Shown here: positions 1 through 10,760 of the stretch, one piece after another
How positions within the stretch are numbered: the stretch's first letter is position 1
Layout of the letters: each line of letters starts with the position of its first letter
Assembly (NCBI GenBank): GCA_032719365.1
Contig: CM064873.1
Span: forward strand, 36,991,742 to 37,055,741
Source: Prinsepia uniflora
Taxonomy: Eukaryota > Streptophyta > Magnoliopsida > Rosales > Rosaceae
Length of the DNA stretch: 64,000 nt
Direction: 5' to 3'
Notes under the pieces: generated by a model
The model's input: the letters and a program-made list of their open reading frames with translations, nothing else
Told to the model about the DNA's origin: nothing
The model's database searches: none
Translations under genes and position numbers: made by a program

Positions 1-1575
1 TAACACCAATTCGAAATCAAACACAACTTCTTATCGTCTCAATCATAACGTCTCCTAATTCCGAGATTCTAATCATTGCACTTAATTTGCAACAAGTATA
101 TTATCACTGGATTAGCCAACCGAACGTCAACTCCTCTATTGAACTTAGAAAGATCGTGGACTTCCTACGACTCCTACGGACCACCATCACGTGTCCGTAC
201 ACAATCCAACTCATCGACCAACTTGCATGTCGGTTATTACCGTTTATGTAGGGACATTTATTCTGATTGGAATTTACTCATTGGAATCTACTCAACTCAA
301 GGATACACCTCACCTGAGGGGATGGGCATAAACGACATCCAACAAGTAAACTCATTCTCAAGTTTCACCCTTCCAAGGTTCAACTCCCGAGTACCACTAA
401 AATACCCATCACCAACTCTCGGGATCCTCAGTCATCAATCTCTATCCTCGGAGTTGTTAATCACTAGCCTTGGAATCACCAAACTAGCCTCGGACTCACC
501 AAGTACTAGCCTCGGTATATGCTGACACATTCCAACACATACAGACACATTCCTGACACACTCCAATATCACTAACCTTAGCATAGTCCAACACCTCAGA
601 ATGTGCCCACGAAAACCAATCTCACTCATGGTCAACCTGACCATACCAAACTATCCCGATCCAAAACTAAGCATAGGTCCACCACACTTCCGCTGCGCTA
701 CTCTGCTCAAACCAATACCATCCTAACCATTCATACCGAGACATGACATGCTATTGTTCATCGGATATTTTCTCTAGGTAGTGGTCAATACCACACACTA
801 GTACCTCACGACTAAGCGTATCCCCGTCGTCTCCTGTCTCGTGCTCACAGCATACTAACCCCGAATCTTTGCTCACACCGAGCCAAAACCTTACATCCAC
901 ACTTGGGTCGGGGAAATGTTACCTTCCTCATATTCTACAACTCTAGGAAACTCAATGCTGAACGGTCTCATCTAGGAAAACCCAGGGTCAATAGACCTCA
1001 ACCCAATCCACTGCACAACAATCTCATAGACCCTAGTGATCGATCCTCTACTAGTGGATGATAGGATCCACTCATCACATAGCGTCAAGCCAACCAATCT
1101 CCACAATCTCACTAGACTCGACCAGAGTCATCCGCCAGGCCATCCATAACCTCAGCTGTACCAAACAGCACAATCTCTAATCTGGCCAGCTATCCGGCCT
1201 ACAAAAATATCTAGTTAACTCACTTTTCTAGACCAACCATCAACTAGGGTTCCTTACAAAAGACATTTACTAACTCAATAATACTCATAATCACGACCAT
1301 CAGTCAATTCCTTTTATCATCAACCTCAACTAGAATTCTTCAATCATCATCATCACTAGGGTCATCAAACCAGACTAACTCGACAAGGAACATCCACTAG
1401 CTCACATCAAACCTCACTACTCAGGTCGTCACACTCGGCTAAGAACATCCACTAACTTAGTGTCTTCACAATCGTCAAGCCAACAATCATCGCTAGGGGG
1501 AAACTTCTCAACACATACTATATCGGGTTCTCTTACCCCCATAATTCGAGGAATTCGGCTGCTCTTAGCAGCACA
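1..1575 (-). mobile_element. Noncoding interior of a LARD-like LTR element (fragment)
   Basis: No credible coding frame is present. The stretch is clearly related to 59800-60200: both have the phrase around ATCGTCTCAA.CATAAC and, further on, CCGTTTATGTAGG or CGTTTATGTAGG followed by a shared CTCAAGGATA block. It is therefore a second copy of the noncoding interior that follows the U LTR on the right side of the window. The orientation is minus, because the LTR that follows it ends in GGGTCGTTACA. The junction with the LTR near 1575 lacks a primer-binding site and the LTR 3' end, so a deletion has fused interior to mid-LTR. The boundary is approximate. Confidence 0.6.
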
Positions 1576-2581
1576 AGTCCAATCTCAAAGATGGCCCACG
1601 CGCCCCCAAGTGCCGCCCAAAGCCCCTGCGCATGGGAGCCACGCACCAGGAACAGTGTAACCTTCTTCCCTGCGACGGCTGGTCTGGCCGGTTCAGAGGT
1701 TCGGCTGGTCCAACTGGACCGATGTGACCGGTCCGACCCCATAACTTCTCCATTTTTCCTACTTTTTCTTCCCTTCTAATTCCATTCTCTCTATCTCATC
1801 ATTATCAATCTATTCATATAATTAAACCTATGGAAAAACACCTAAAACGCATCTATGTAATTCGAACCCCCATCCCCTGTTTTCCCAGCCGTCCCCTGTG
1901 CTGCTCGCCCCTTCTCCTCCGTCCAAAGTCCTTCCCACACACCTATCTGAACCCAATAAACATTCCCCTATCCTCATACCACGTTCCTAATGTCCCAATC
2001 GAAATATTGAGTTCAAAAACATAACTGGGCCACGGTTTTACCTTTCCTCTGCCGTGCACGGCTGTACCGACCCGTCCCGAATTCCTAGATTAGATTAGTG
2101 ACTAATCATGATTAGTGAGGTTAATCGGTGATTAGTTGAGCAAAATCGGATGAACGATGCAAAATGACTGTTTTAACCCTAGGCGTGGGCAAACCGTTGA
2201 CTTTTCATTTGTGCGGTCAAATGGACTTTGACCTATGACTGTAACATGGTTCGGGATGTCATGAGTTCATAGACAGGTGGCACGTTCAATTCCGACATTC
2301 TAGGAAGAAGTTATGGTGTTCGGAAGTTTAAGGGCATTTTGGTAATTTTGGTTAAAAGGGGCACATAGTTGACTTTTGGACCGGGAGGTTCGATGGCCGA
2401 GGGCCAAGGACCAAGGACCATTACGTAGATCGAGACAATACGAATCCATAGACAAGCGGCACGTCGAATTCGGACGTTCGACGACAAAGTTACGGTTCAC
2501 GAAAGTTCAAAGGAACTATTGCACGTTTTACGAGACGTATGTCATTTGGAAGTTAGTGGGTCCTAATATTTTAAGGAGGCC

Positions 2582-2615
2582 CAATGGATGAGTGACAAGT
2601 GTCACCCATCCATTG
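2582..2615. repeat. U3 palindrome of the U/Y/V LTR family
   Basis: The left arm CAATGGATGAGTGACA is followed by AG and then TGTCACCCATCCATTG. Fifteen of 16 positions pair, and the exception is a G/T-compatible mismatch. It sits 520 nt inside the solo LTR. Equivalent palindromes occur at 5040-5073, 36500-36525, 37029-37062, 38207-38235, 54741-54770 and 63565-63596. Confidence 0.85.
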
Positions 2616-3793
2616 CCCACCTTCCCACATACATGCATCGATCATCTTCATTATTCCATTCATCCAAACACACCCAAACCGATCCACCTTGAACCCAAAC
2701 CAATCCAGCCATTCCCATTCGACCATGACTGGGACCAAGGGAAAGAAAAGAGGACCTGTGGATGATGGTGGCCGGCCAAGACGGTGCCGCCGTGGACGGT
2801 GGAGGCAAGAAACCCGAGAGGTACTCGGTTTAACCATTTTCCCCTTTTATTTCGATTCTGCACGATATGGTTGATTTTAGATGATTATGATGAGCTTAGG
2901 GGATTATTAGGAAGTTATTAAGATGTTTTAGGAGGTGGTTTCACGGTTGAGAAAGCCTGGGAAAATTCAGAAAATTTGGACCGTGAGGTTCAAAATCAAA
3001 CCATGGATTTTAGGTGTTTTAGATTAGGTTTGATGATTAAAATGGATAGGAAATGAGAAAACAGGAATTTTAGGATTGAACTGGATTGAAAACGAACCAA
3101 AATGAGGAGGATAGAACCCTGGACCGGTCACGCCGGTCCAGTTGTAGAGAATGGACCGAACCGGCCAGTCTGGACCGGTTCACCCGCTGAGGAAGATACA
3201 CTGTTCACCGACGCGTGAGCCCACGCGTAGGGCCCTTTGGATGGTACGTGTCAGCGCGTGGTGGGGTTTCTGGGGAAGTTTTCAACACATGAAATCTTCT
3301 ATTCGATGTAACGAACATTTTGAGACTGGTTTCGTGTCGATCAGACACCGTCTCGATAATGTTTGGGGCATCGGAAGGTTTAGGTTCGGGATTTAAAATA
3401 GTTAAAAATTCTAGAAAATTACGGGGCTTTAGTGGGAGGTTAATTAAGTAGTTAGTAACCTTATATTATGATTTGGACAGGTTTGGGAGTCCCGGTGACG
3501 GTGATTGGCTCGGGAGAGCCGTATGGCACACAAACCGAGGCGGCGGCTTAGGACGGTCTATAAGTGGACCTTGATTTCTAAAATGTGATTCATGCATAAA
3601 TGTTTTATATGGATTATGATTGTGATTATATGATATTGATTTGGATATTGGTGAATTATATGATTTCATGCATTTTGAGGCGATTTACGTGCTTGCACGT
3701 AAATCGAGGTTTTCTGGTTTTACACTGATTTTCCGTACTTATAGTTTTGGATATGATTTCATGAAATGGTTTTGGATTTGAAAAGGTAAACTC

Positions 3794-3930
3794 GGGTTCG
3801 AAACCCATTTGATCTACAAACTCTCGGACTTGAGGTCCATTTGATTTAACGAGGCATCGGGCGGGAGGCCTAGTTGGTTTACAATTCGGACCGGAGGTCC
3901 AGTTTGTATGTGGATTCGGGCCTAGGGCCC
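3794..3930. repeat. Array of five 13-nt hairpins, about 31-bp period
   Basis: Units lie at 3794-3806, 3826-3838, 3859-3871, 3888-3900 and 3918-3930. Each has five-base arms around a three-base loop: GGGTT/AACCC, GGACT/GGTCC, GGGCG/GGCCT, GGACC/GGTCC and GGGCC/GGCCC. Arms vary between units, but the opposite arm mostly varies to match. Only the third unit carries a mismatched pair. Confidence 0.8.
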
Positions 3931-3956
3931 AGTTATGTGTTACAAATGGTTTTTAT

Positions 3957-4092
3957 GGTTCATGACGGTTTATGGGAACCGACTTGAATCCTTGAAATGG
4001 ATTTATGGTTCATGACGGTTTATGAGAACTAGCATGAACCCTTGAAAAGACTTTATGGTTCATGACGGCTTATGGGGGCCGGGCATGAATCA
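3957..4092. repeat. Three imperfect 35-nt hairpins at exact 50-bp period
   Basis: Units at 3957-3991, 4007-4041 and 4057-4092 each run GGTTCATG, A, CGGTT, loop, AACCG, CATGAACC with some decay, so each folds on itself. The same array occurs in both LTRs of Y (39501-39686 and 56070-56254) and in reverse in the U LTR (29130-29214). Confidence 0.85.
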
Positions 4093-5039
4093 TTGAAAGG
4101 TTTAAAGAATGATTTCAAAAGGTTTTTCATATGCCATCCTTTATATATGATTGTCTCCTCCAGGGAGGGTCGTTGGCCTAGGTGGACCCCTGAGTAGTTA
4201 TGAAGCACGGACTGAGTGGAGTCGCCCCCAGTTGGGTTCCTTACTCTCAGGAAGGGCATGGTTCGTTACCTCCAGGGAGGGTCATTGATCTACGGACATT
4301 AACCTGGGTGGACCCTGGAGAGACTAGGGTTTGAGACCCTGGTTAGCACGCACGTAACTCTATATACCGTGACAGGTTCGGTGATATGAAATATAATGGA
4401 TAAACATGATTTGAATTGGTTTGGGAAATTGTGTTTTATGATGATAAATGGATTTGGGCTGAGATCCCACATATGTTTACTATGTTATGGTTTTCTATAA
4501 ATGGTTTGGGCAGGAGCTCGTATGATTATGATTATTTAAACATATGTGATTGGATAAATGGTTTTATTATGCATGCATGCTTTTTAGTGAAGGGTATAAA
4601 GGTCTTTATAAAATGTATTTATGAAATATTACTTTTTGTCCACTCACAGTCTTTTTGTTTTCAATACCCTTCAAGTTGACTATGATGCGGACCGTAGTAA
4701 AGACCGAGATATCACATACATTCTCCGGATCCTAGCGTACTCTGATGACCCGAGAGGGCTAAGGTCGGAAATTTCCCTTGTCTGACATTCCGTGTCAGAC
4801 GGGATCAGGGGCGTTCCTCGTTAATCCCAGGGGGATTGGGGATGGGTCCTAACAACGGCGGTCTTGCTGCCCCTTTGTCGTCTCCTGGCTCATTAGCACC
4901 TCTCTGTTTCTAACTCAACCTCCAAAATCCACTCAAACATCTCAGGGGAAGGGAGAAATGAGGTTGGGCTTTGTGGGTTCTCGGGTTAGGGGGAACGAAA
5001 CAAAAAGGGATGAACGATGCATGTATGTGGGATGTTAGG

Positions 5040-5073
5040 CAATGGATGAGTGACACTTGTCACTCATCCATTG
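5040..5073. repeat. Perfect 16-bp-arm U3 palindrome
   Basis: CAATGGATGAGTGACA, a two-base spacer CT, then the exact reverse complement TGTCACTCATCCATTG. It lies about 350-380 nt inside the LTR end at 5422, as seen in the opposite orientation. This is the best-preserved copy of the palindrome in the window. Confidence 0.9.
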
Positions 5074-5422
5074 GGCCAATTCAAAATATCTAGGGCCCAC
5101 TCAGTACAAAAGTCCCTTTTGCCTCGTCAAACTTGCTTCCGTAAATAGTTCCTCGGAACTTCCATGAACCGTAACTTTCCCGTCGAACGTCCGATTTCGA
5201 CATACCGCTTTTCTACGGACTCATATTGACTCGATCTACTTAACAGTCCTCGGCCCTCGGCCATCGGACCTCCCGAATCAAAAGTCAACTTTTTGCCCTC
5301 GTTCCAGGGCAAAATCATAATTTCGCCCTGAACGTCCGTTAATCCTCGGCTAAGCCTCGATTAGCCTCACTAATCAGCCAATAATCTTAATTAATCTCGA
5401 TAATTCGGGACGGGTCGTTACA

Positions 5423-5582
5423 TTGGACCTCTCGAGTCAAAAGTTAACTTTTTTCCCTCTTCTAGGGCCAAAATCGTAATTTCACCCTGAACGTCTGACA
5501 ATTCTCGACTAATCCCCGATTAACCTCGCTAATCCAAAATTTAATCTTAATAAATCCCGAAAATTTGGGACGGATCGTTACA
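5423..5582 (-). repeat. Duplicated terminal 160 bp of the LTR
   Basis: This repeats the last 160 bp of the LTR ending at 5422, in the same orientation. It starts at the GGACCTC.CGAGTCAAAAGT block (compare 5266 onward) and ends with ACGGATCGTTACA at 5582. The two copies are diverged, so the duplication is not recent. After 5582 the sequence becomes low-copy host DNA. Confidence 0.75.
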
Positions 5583-5695
5583 TATTATATCAAAGTCATT
5601 TTTTAGTTTTTATTAGTACTTAAGTTTTTCCCGAAGTTCCATTCAAAATTTCCAACTTTCAGAATGAATTTCCATCATTTTTGTGGATCGTAAAT

Positions 5696-5754
5696 GATAT
5701 CGATATCGATACCGATATTTTTGGCTAACGATATATGCGTCGATATCGATATTT
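5696..5754. repeat. GATATCGATA-type short repeat
   Basis: Overlapping GATATCGATATCGATACC and a second CGTCGATATCGATATT block lie about 150-200 bp upstream of the ankyrin pseudogene start. The run is self-complementary and simple. No function can be assigned. Confidence 0.6.
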
Positions 5755-5905
5755 TCATATTTGTTCTCATGTTTGGCTTTGGGTATTTCGGACAAAAAGC
5801 CCAGAAAAGAGAGGGAGGGTTTCGCGTTTGTGTTATCTTGCATACCTGAAATTGAATAATTGTGGGAGTGTCTATGTGACTCTGTGCGTCGCGGATAGAA
5901 GAGAA

Positions 5906-7486
5906 ATGGGAAATCCACAGAAGTCAAGCAGTTGGAGCCAAAATCTTCATACAGCGGCAAGGTTCGGTGATCTCAGCTCAGCCCAGTCAATTCTCAGCTC
6001 CAACCCTCTGGCCGTCAATTCTAGAGAAGCACTCCAGAACTCCGTATCCTCCTCTTTCTGTCTCCCTCTCCCTCCATTTTATGAACGCTTTGTACTCTTT
6101 CTTTGCCAGGATAAATTCAACCTTTCTTTTATGTTCGAATTGGGTGCGTTTTGATTTGTTAATCTCTACTAGGATACCTTGGTATTTTTGGATTAAGAAT
6201 TTCAAATTTCCCAAGGCATAGCAAAATAACTAGGCTGGAGGTTTTACTTTCAAATCCCCTCTAAATGCCTTGAATCTAATCATTTGAAATCCCTTGGTAC
6301 TTTTGAAGCGGCTTATTTTTAACTAATTTAGCCTATTTTTTTTTTTTTTTTGCAACTTTGAAGTTCCTCATCCAAACATAAGATTTGAATATTCAATCTT
6401 GAGGTATTGAGATGGATATGTTATGCAAAAATACCATACTTGTTTGAAGAAAACTGTTAAATCATGACTCAATCCCAGAGCCAAGATTTTTTTTTTTACA
6501 AGTATGCTTCAATTACTTTGATTGCTTTAAAACCTCTATACCATTTTGCATTTTTTACTTTTATTTCCCTTTATTTTGGACAAAATGATCCAAATGAAAT
6601 TTTTTGCTTTATAGTAAGTGCAGAGCTGGCTATAGCTGCAAATATGCGTTTCAACACACACATATATATATATATATATGTATATTGCATTTGAATATCT
6701 CTCTTCTTGTATCTACATGTTTAGTATCATATCTCATCAGAAATTTAGTCGCCTAATAGCGCAAAAAGATGAATTTAGTCATCTCATTGTTCATGGGTTT
6801 GAAGATATTTTTCTTTTTATGTTCTTCAAATGTGTGTGCCTACTTGGCTTGCTTTACTTTTTAGGCGACTTTGAAAATAGGCATCTGTAATATTGTGTTG
6901 AATAATTTGGTTCAGTATTATGATTTTATATTGGCTGAAATCATTTGGTCATGCTGTTTCTTGTCCTCTTCAAGTAAAACTGTCCAGTGTTTGTGATGTA
7001 GAATGCAAATTTTGTATCCTTGACAAGTAATTTTGATGAAAGGCTGCATTTAGCGGCATGGTCAGGGCAAACAGAAATGGTGAACTTTCTCTGTAAGCAC
7101 AAGGCTGCTGTTGGTGCTGCTGCTATGGACGACATGGGAGCCATACACTTTGCTGCCCAAAAGGGACATTTAGAGGTTGTTCGCATCCTACTTACCTCGG
7201 GGGCTTCTGTCAAATCACTTACTCGCAAAGGTCATCCAAGGAAGAAGGCATGGATGGTAAACAGAAAGACAAAGAATCTGATCCAAAGACATCCCTGCTG
7301 GAAGAAGTGAAAGCGGAAGGTAAAGCTGCAAATTCTGAGAACGATAAACCGACTGAAGATGAAAGACTTAGGAGGAAGGGAGATAAAGTCGAGTTTGAGG
7401 AAGCCTTTGCCGCAGGGGAACCAAAAAGGGCCAGAGTTGCATTGAATCATCTTTTAAGTGCAGATGACATGCAAGAGGAAGAATGA
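5906..7486 (+). pseudogene. Ankyrin-repeat protein gene, broken
   Basis: Exon 1 is 5906-6043 and starts at ATGGGAAATCC. It encodes an N-terminus with LHTAARFGDLSSAQSILSS. Exon 2 starts at 7043 after an AG acceptor and continues in frame with the ankyrin pattern LHLAAWSGQTEMVNFL, then GAIHFAAQKGHLEVVRILL. The intron, 6044-7042, starts GT and ends AG. Two lesions are visible. About two nucleotides are missing near 6026-6029: the conserved KHSRTP run appears only in another frame. At about 7230 the expected third repeat is absent, and the C-terminal tail (acidic, Lys-rich, ending with KRARVALNHLLSADD) continues in a different frame to the stop at 7484-7486. In plants such proteins are small soluble ankyrin adaptors with no defined substrate. 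Retained intron structure argues against a retrocopy. I infer a decayed gene; transcription is not excluded. Confidence 0.75.
6044..7042 (+). other. Intron of the ankyrin pseudogene
   Basis: GT at 6044 and AG at 7041-7042. It contains a T-rich tract near 6340 and a short TA microsatellite at about 6661-6681, and no coding signal. Confidence 0.7.
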
Positions 7487-9061
7487 AAGCTTCTGCAGAG
7501 GCTAGTATGGTAAATTGACTTCAACCAAGCAGCTAACCAGTATAGTTAATCAAATCAACGTTTAGCTGTCTTTGTACTGTGCTATATGATTGAAGGAGTT
7601 CATATTTGTTAGTTGGTGTTTCCAGTGAAAGAACTTGCTGCATTCATTCTTGGTTGACTTTACTTTGCTGGCCGGTATCAGGTTGTAATTGATTGAATTG
7701 GTTTCAAGGCAGCACAGGCGAATAGAGGATTTTAGGGTTGGAAAAGCTAAGTGGTTTCTTTTTAGTAGATAACCCGTCTATATTTGTATTGATCAATTTT
7801 GAGAATAGGCTTGTGCCGTCATCCATGGCCATGGGTGGCGTTGGAGGATGGGGCATTGTAGAGTCCCCGCCTACGAAATATTGCTATTTTGGTTAACAGC
7901 CTACCCTATCAGTCTGAGTTTCTCTATGCTGAGTTTGATATGATTATGAACCACCAAAAAAATGGATCAACATTGTGTCGTCTGTCCAGAGTTAGAAGTC
8001 AAAATCGGTATATTATAGCAATGTAAACAAGCCTGATCGGTGTGATTACCAAAAGGCAAAAGAAGATCCATAAAAAACACGGTGTGCACGTGTGTTAACG
8101 CTGCTAAGAAAGGTTCTGAGCATCTAACTAGCTTAATTGGGTGCTGTAAAGATATCATAATCAGTACGCAGCAATGGATTAAACTTAAATCCATGCCATC
8201 CTATTAGTCTTTTGTTGATGATCCCTCGCAATCCAGGACTCCAAGACTGATAGCTCCCTCCACTGTACATCACATCCCTGAAAAACACAGCCCAAGGTTA
8301 ATAGCTTTAAACAGCAGCGTATGAATAACGGAAGCAAGAAGATTTGTTAATCTCTCCTGAAGATTTTGATATCTAATCATAAATGGAAAAGTGGACCAAC
8401 AATTGAAAATAAGAACATAAATAATTCACACAAAAAGAAGTTCCAAGTTATAATTCGTATAAATATTGCGTGCAATTCACGTAATGTTAACACTGCACAG
8501 ACAAAAGAACACTCAGACTGCAGTCATTGTCATATTTCCTACCCAAACTGAATTGGGATAATCCAAGATCTTACCATACTTTCTACCCAAACTAATTACG
8601 AGAAAAATATTCTACCAATGAGGTGACGGCTTACCAGGTCGCTAATTATAGTATCAGAATGGGAAACGTCTACAAACGAAAGCACATACAATCTCATTGG
8701 GTACATCAAACAGTTCCATAAAAATGAAATGAAATCTTAACTTCAGGAAACAAATGGAAGGTGGATCCATCAACGTTCCACCAAAATGGGTTTGGAATAA
8801 GCATTCCAACTTCTTTCGATACAAAAAAAGATGTCCCAAAAAGAAGTGACCTAACGAAGTATAAATGTTTGACAATGCATTTGTTCTTTTCTTTCTTCTC
8901 CCAAATTTAGTGCAGGTTGCAATGAATGTAAATTTATTTGTGACATATAAAGTAATGCCAGACACAATATCCAGAGGGGCAGACCACTGCACTATTTCAG
9001 CAATAGTTAACGGTACTGACCTAAATTTTTTGGTAGCTCGTACAGGATGTATGACTGATGG
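7487..9061. other. Spacer between convergent genes, no gene seen
   Basis: The 3' flanks of the ankyrin pseudogene (plus) and the coiled-coil gene (minus) meet here. It is AT-rich with only short, unsupported reading frames. A minus-strand stretch near 8215-8285 looks as if it could have been a spliced exon or 3' UTR, but no family is recognised. Confidence 0.5.
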
Positions 9062-10307
9062 CTAATTTGTTGAAATCCCATAATGGCTGCGAAGAGCATC
9101 AATCTCTTTCTCAAAGGACTGCAAAAGCTCAGAGGCGGATGCTTTGCAAGCTGAAAAAAAAAAAGGAAGATTTTATAAACACATATGAATCAGACAGAAG
9201 TACTTTATAGTTTTTATCACAATTTAAACTTTGACCTGTAGCAGCCAGTATTACAAGTCAGTATTACTGGTATTTGGCTTATCTTTCCTCAACAGTAATA
9301 AATAATCTCGACAAATATATGTGCAATTCAGCAGATCAAGAAAAGCTATCCAAGCCGTGTCACTTGGGGTATGGGAATAGAACACATTTTCCCATCTGGG
9401 CAACAATTTTTACTTGCCAAAGGGACTACATCTCAAGTTTTTTTTTTATGTCACTATACATGGCATGTTAAACAATAAAGGGAAGTATGTCCAGACTCCA
9501 GTACAACATTAGTACCAACACATGACATACACAAAATGCCGTACTTTATGCAGGTCAGAGAGGTTTTGAATGAAAACATTACCATGAGAAGCAGTGGTTT
9601 GTGCATCTTCCATTAACTCTACATAAGAAGCCTGAAAACAAAGCAGCATGTTTATGCTTAATGAATTAGCACTAAGGACAGGTAATTTTGTTGACAGATC
9701 CAAATAAAGGATACATTAATATACCATCATTGCTTTCCGACTTTCAGTAATCCTTTCGGTCACCTTCTTCTATTCCTTGTCTGCTTCATCCAACACTTGC
9801 TGACATGCTTGACTCTGAATCTAATGACACAGACAACGAAATAAATAGGCGACCAGACTCCTGCCATGAATTGAAATTGTCCTCTTTCTTTACTGGTATT
9901 ATCACCATGTACATCAATTAGGCATACATTAGACTAAAACCTGGAAGCTGTATTGTGAAATTCTTGTTATGAATATTTTCAATGGGTATGAAATCGAAAC
10001 AATTGTTTTATTATTAGGCAAAAACTCAATTTCCATTTTCTTTCTTGTCACCAAGCTTAATCACGAAGGCATCAGATTAATCCCATATTTTTTTTACCAA
10101 ACTTTGTCAAAATAATGAGATTGATCGATGATTTCTAACAAATATGATATGAAAGCAACATTAGTAAACATAAATTTGTTAATATTCCTGTCAAATATTT
10201 ATACTCTCTTTTTTTAGGTTTTTCCTCAGTAACCAAACCAGGAATAATCGATCGATCAGTAAACTGAATAATGCTAATAGTTATCAAATCAACAGAACAG
10301 GAAACAA

Positions 10308-10378
<71 letters not shown>

Positions 10379-10760
10379 AGGAGACCTTGAACCGCTTGTG
10401 GAGGCGAGAGTAGGAGGACTCAAACACCTTGATGATCTCGGAGTGAGAGTGATCGATGTGAAGCTTGAGATCGCGGAGGCGAGAGGAGGCCAGATTCTTG
10501 AGGTCACAAATCGAAGCCAGACAGCTTGTTTTGGGGGACTCCCCGAGCGCTTCAGCAGCGGCTGAAGATCCTGCAATGTCTCCACCGAAAGTGACGGTCC
10601 TCCTCCTGCACTTGCTGCTGCGGTTGTTGAAAACCGTGGATTTTGGAGAAGGTTGGTTCCCAGGAGAAGATTCCATTGGCAACGAAGGCAATGGCATTTC
10701 CAGAAAGTTAGTGGCGGAGCACCTCCGACTTCGACTCCCACTTGCACCGCCTTTCTTCAT
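9062..10760 (-). pseudogene. Small coiled-coil protein gene with one in-frame stop
   Basis: Four exons join cleanly on the minus strand: 10760-10386, 9820-9725, 9631-9583 and 9150-9062, all with GT/AG borders. Together they form 203 codons including the stop. The N-terminal third is basic and serine-rich (SSKCRRRTVTFGGD). The rest is a predicted long helix: LKNLASSRLRDLKLHIDH, then SRLHKRFK, QACQQVLDEADKE, ERITESRKAMM, ASYVELMEDAQTTASH, and a final LLQSFEKEIDALRSHYGIS. Codon 142 (9770-9772) is TAG where the pattern suggests Tyr. Everything else stays in frame. I believe this is a conserved plant protein of unknown function but cannot name it. It is divergently placed next to RPL13. One base change is the only visible defect, so a sequencing error or a very recent lesion is possible. 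Confidence 0.65.
10312..10379. repeat. (GA)n microsatellite in intron 1
   Basis: About 33 GA units with a single GAAA interruption near 10351. On the gene's strand it is a CT tract starting a few bases after the exon 1 splice donor (GT at 10385-10384). Confidence 0.95.

Larger units (their letters stand above)
2063..4854 (+). mobile_element. Solo LTR of the U/Y LARD family, TSD ACGGC
   Basis: It begins TGTACCGACCCGTCCC and ends GGGTCCTAACA, with flanking direct repeats ACGGC at 2058-2062 and 4855-4859. The sequence is collinear with the two LTRs of element Y (37691-40433 and 54226-57001): a 0.52-kb palindrome, an ACGCG/CCGGTCC block, hairpin arrays at 3794-4092, and the U5 inverted repeat at 4780-4800. 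No interior and no partner LTR are present. It therefore arose by recombination between the two LTRs of a full element after insertion. The first dinucleotides TG...CA fit the family. Confidence 0.92.
1576..5422 (-). mobile_element. Truncated minus-oriented LTR (U family), split by a solo LTR
   Basis: The stretch 1576-2062 plus 4860-5422 reads as one LTR of the U family after removal of the solo LTR at 2063-4854. It includes the GCGC/CCGGTCC-rich block at about 1595-1740, also found at 30735-30870 and 63000-63066. It also has the 34-nt palindrome at 5040-5073 and the terminal GACGGGTCGTTACA ending at 5422. The first roughly 2 kb of the LTR in this reading direction are missing. The left boundary is approximate because the transition from interior to LTR is eroded. 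Confidence 0.65.

Noticed and set aside
3957..4092. Regularly spaced repeats that might look like a CRISPR array
   Set aside because: The units and the spacers are both repeated, each unit is an LTR feature found in several elements, and the genome is a plant's.
5696..5754. GATATCGATA run as a promoter element of the ankyrin gene
   Set aside because: It is a simple self-complementary repeat with no known plant core-promoter motif, and the gene is broken.
8215..8290. Possible extra minus-strand exon downstream of the coiled-coil gene
   Set aside because: A short open run with a plausible acceptor, but no recognised family, and the gene already has a natural C-terminus and stop at 9062.
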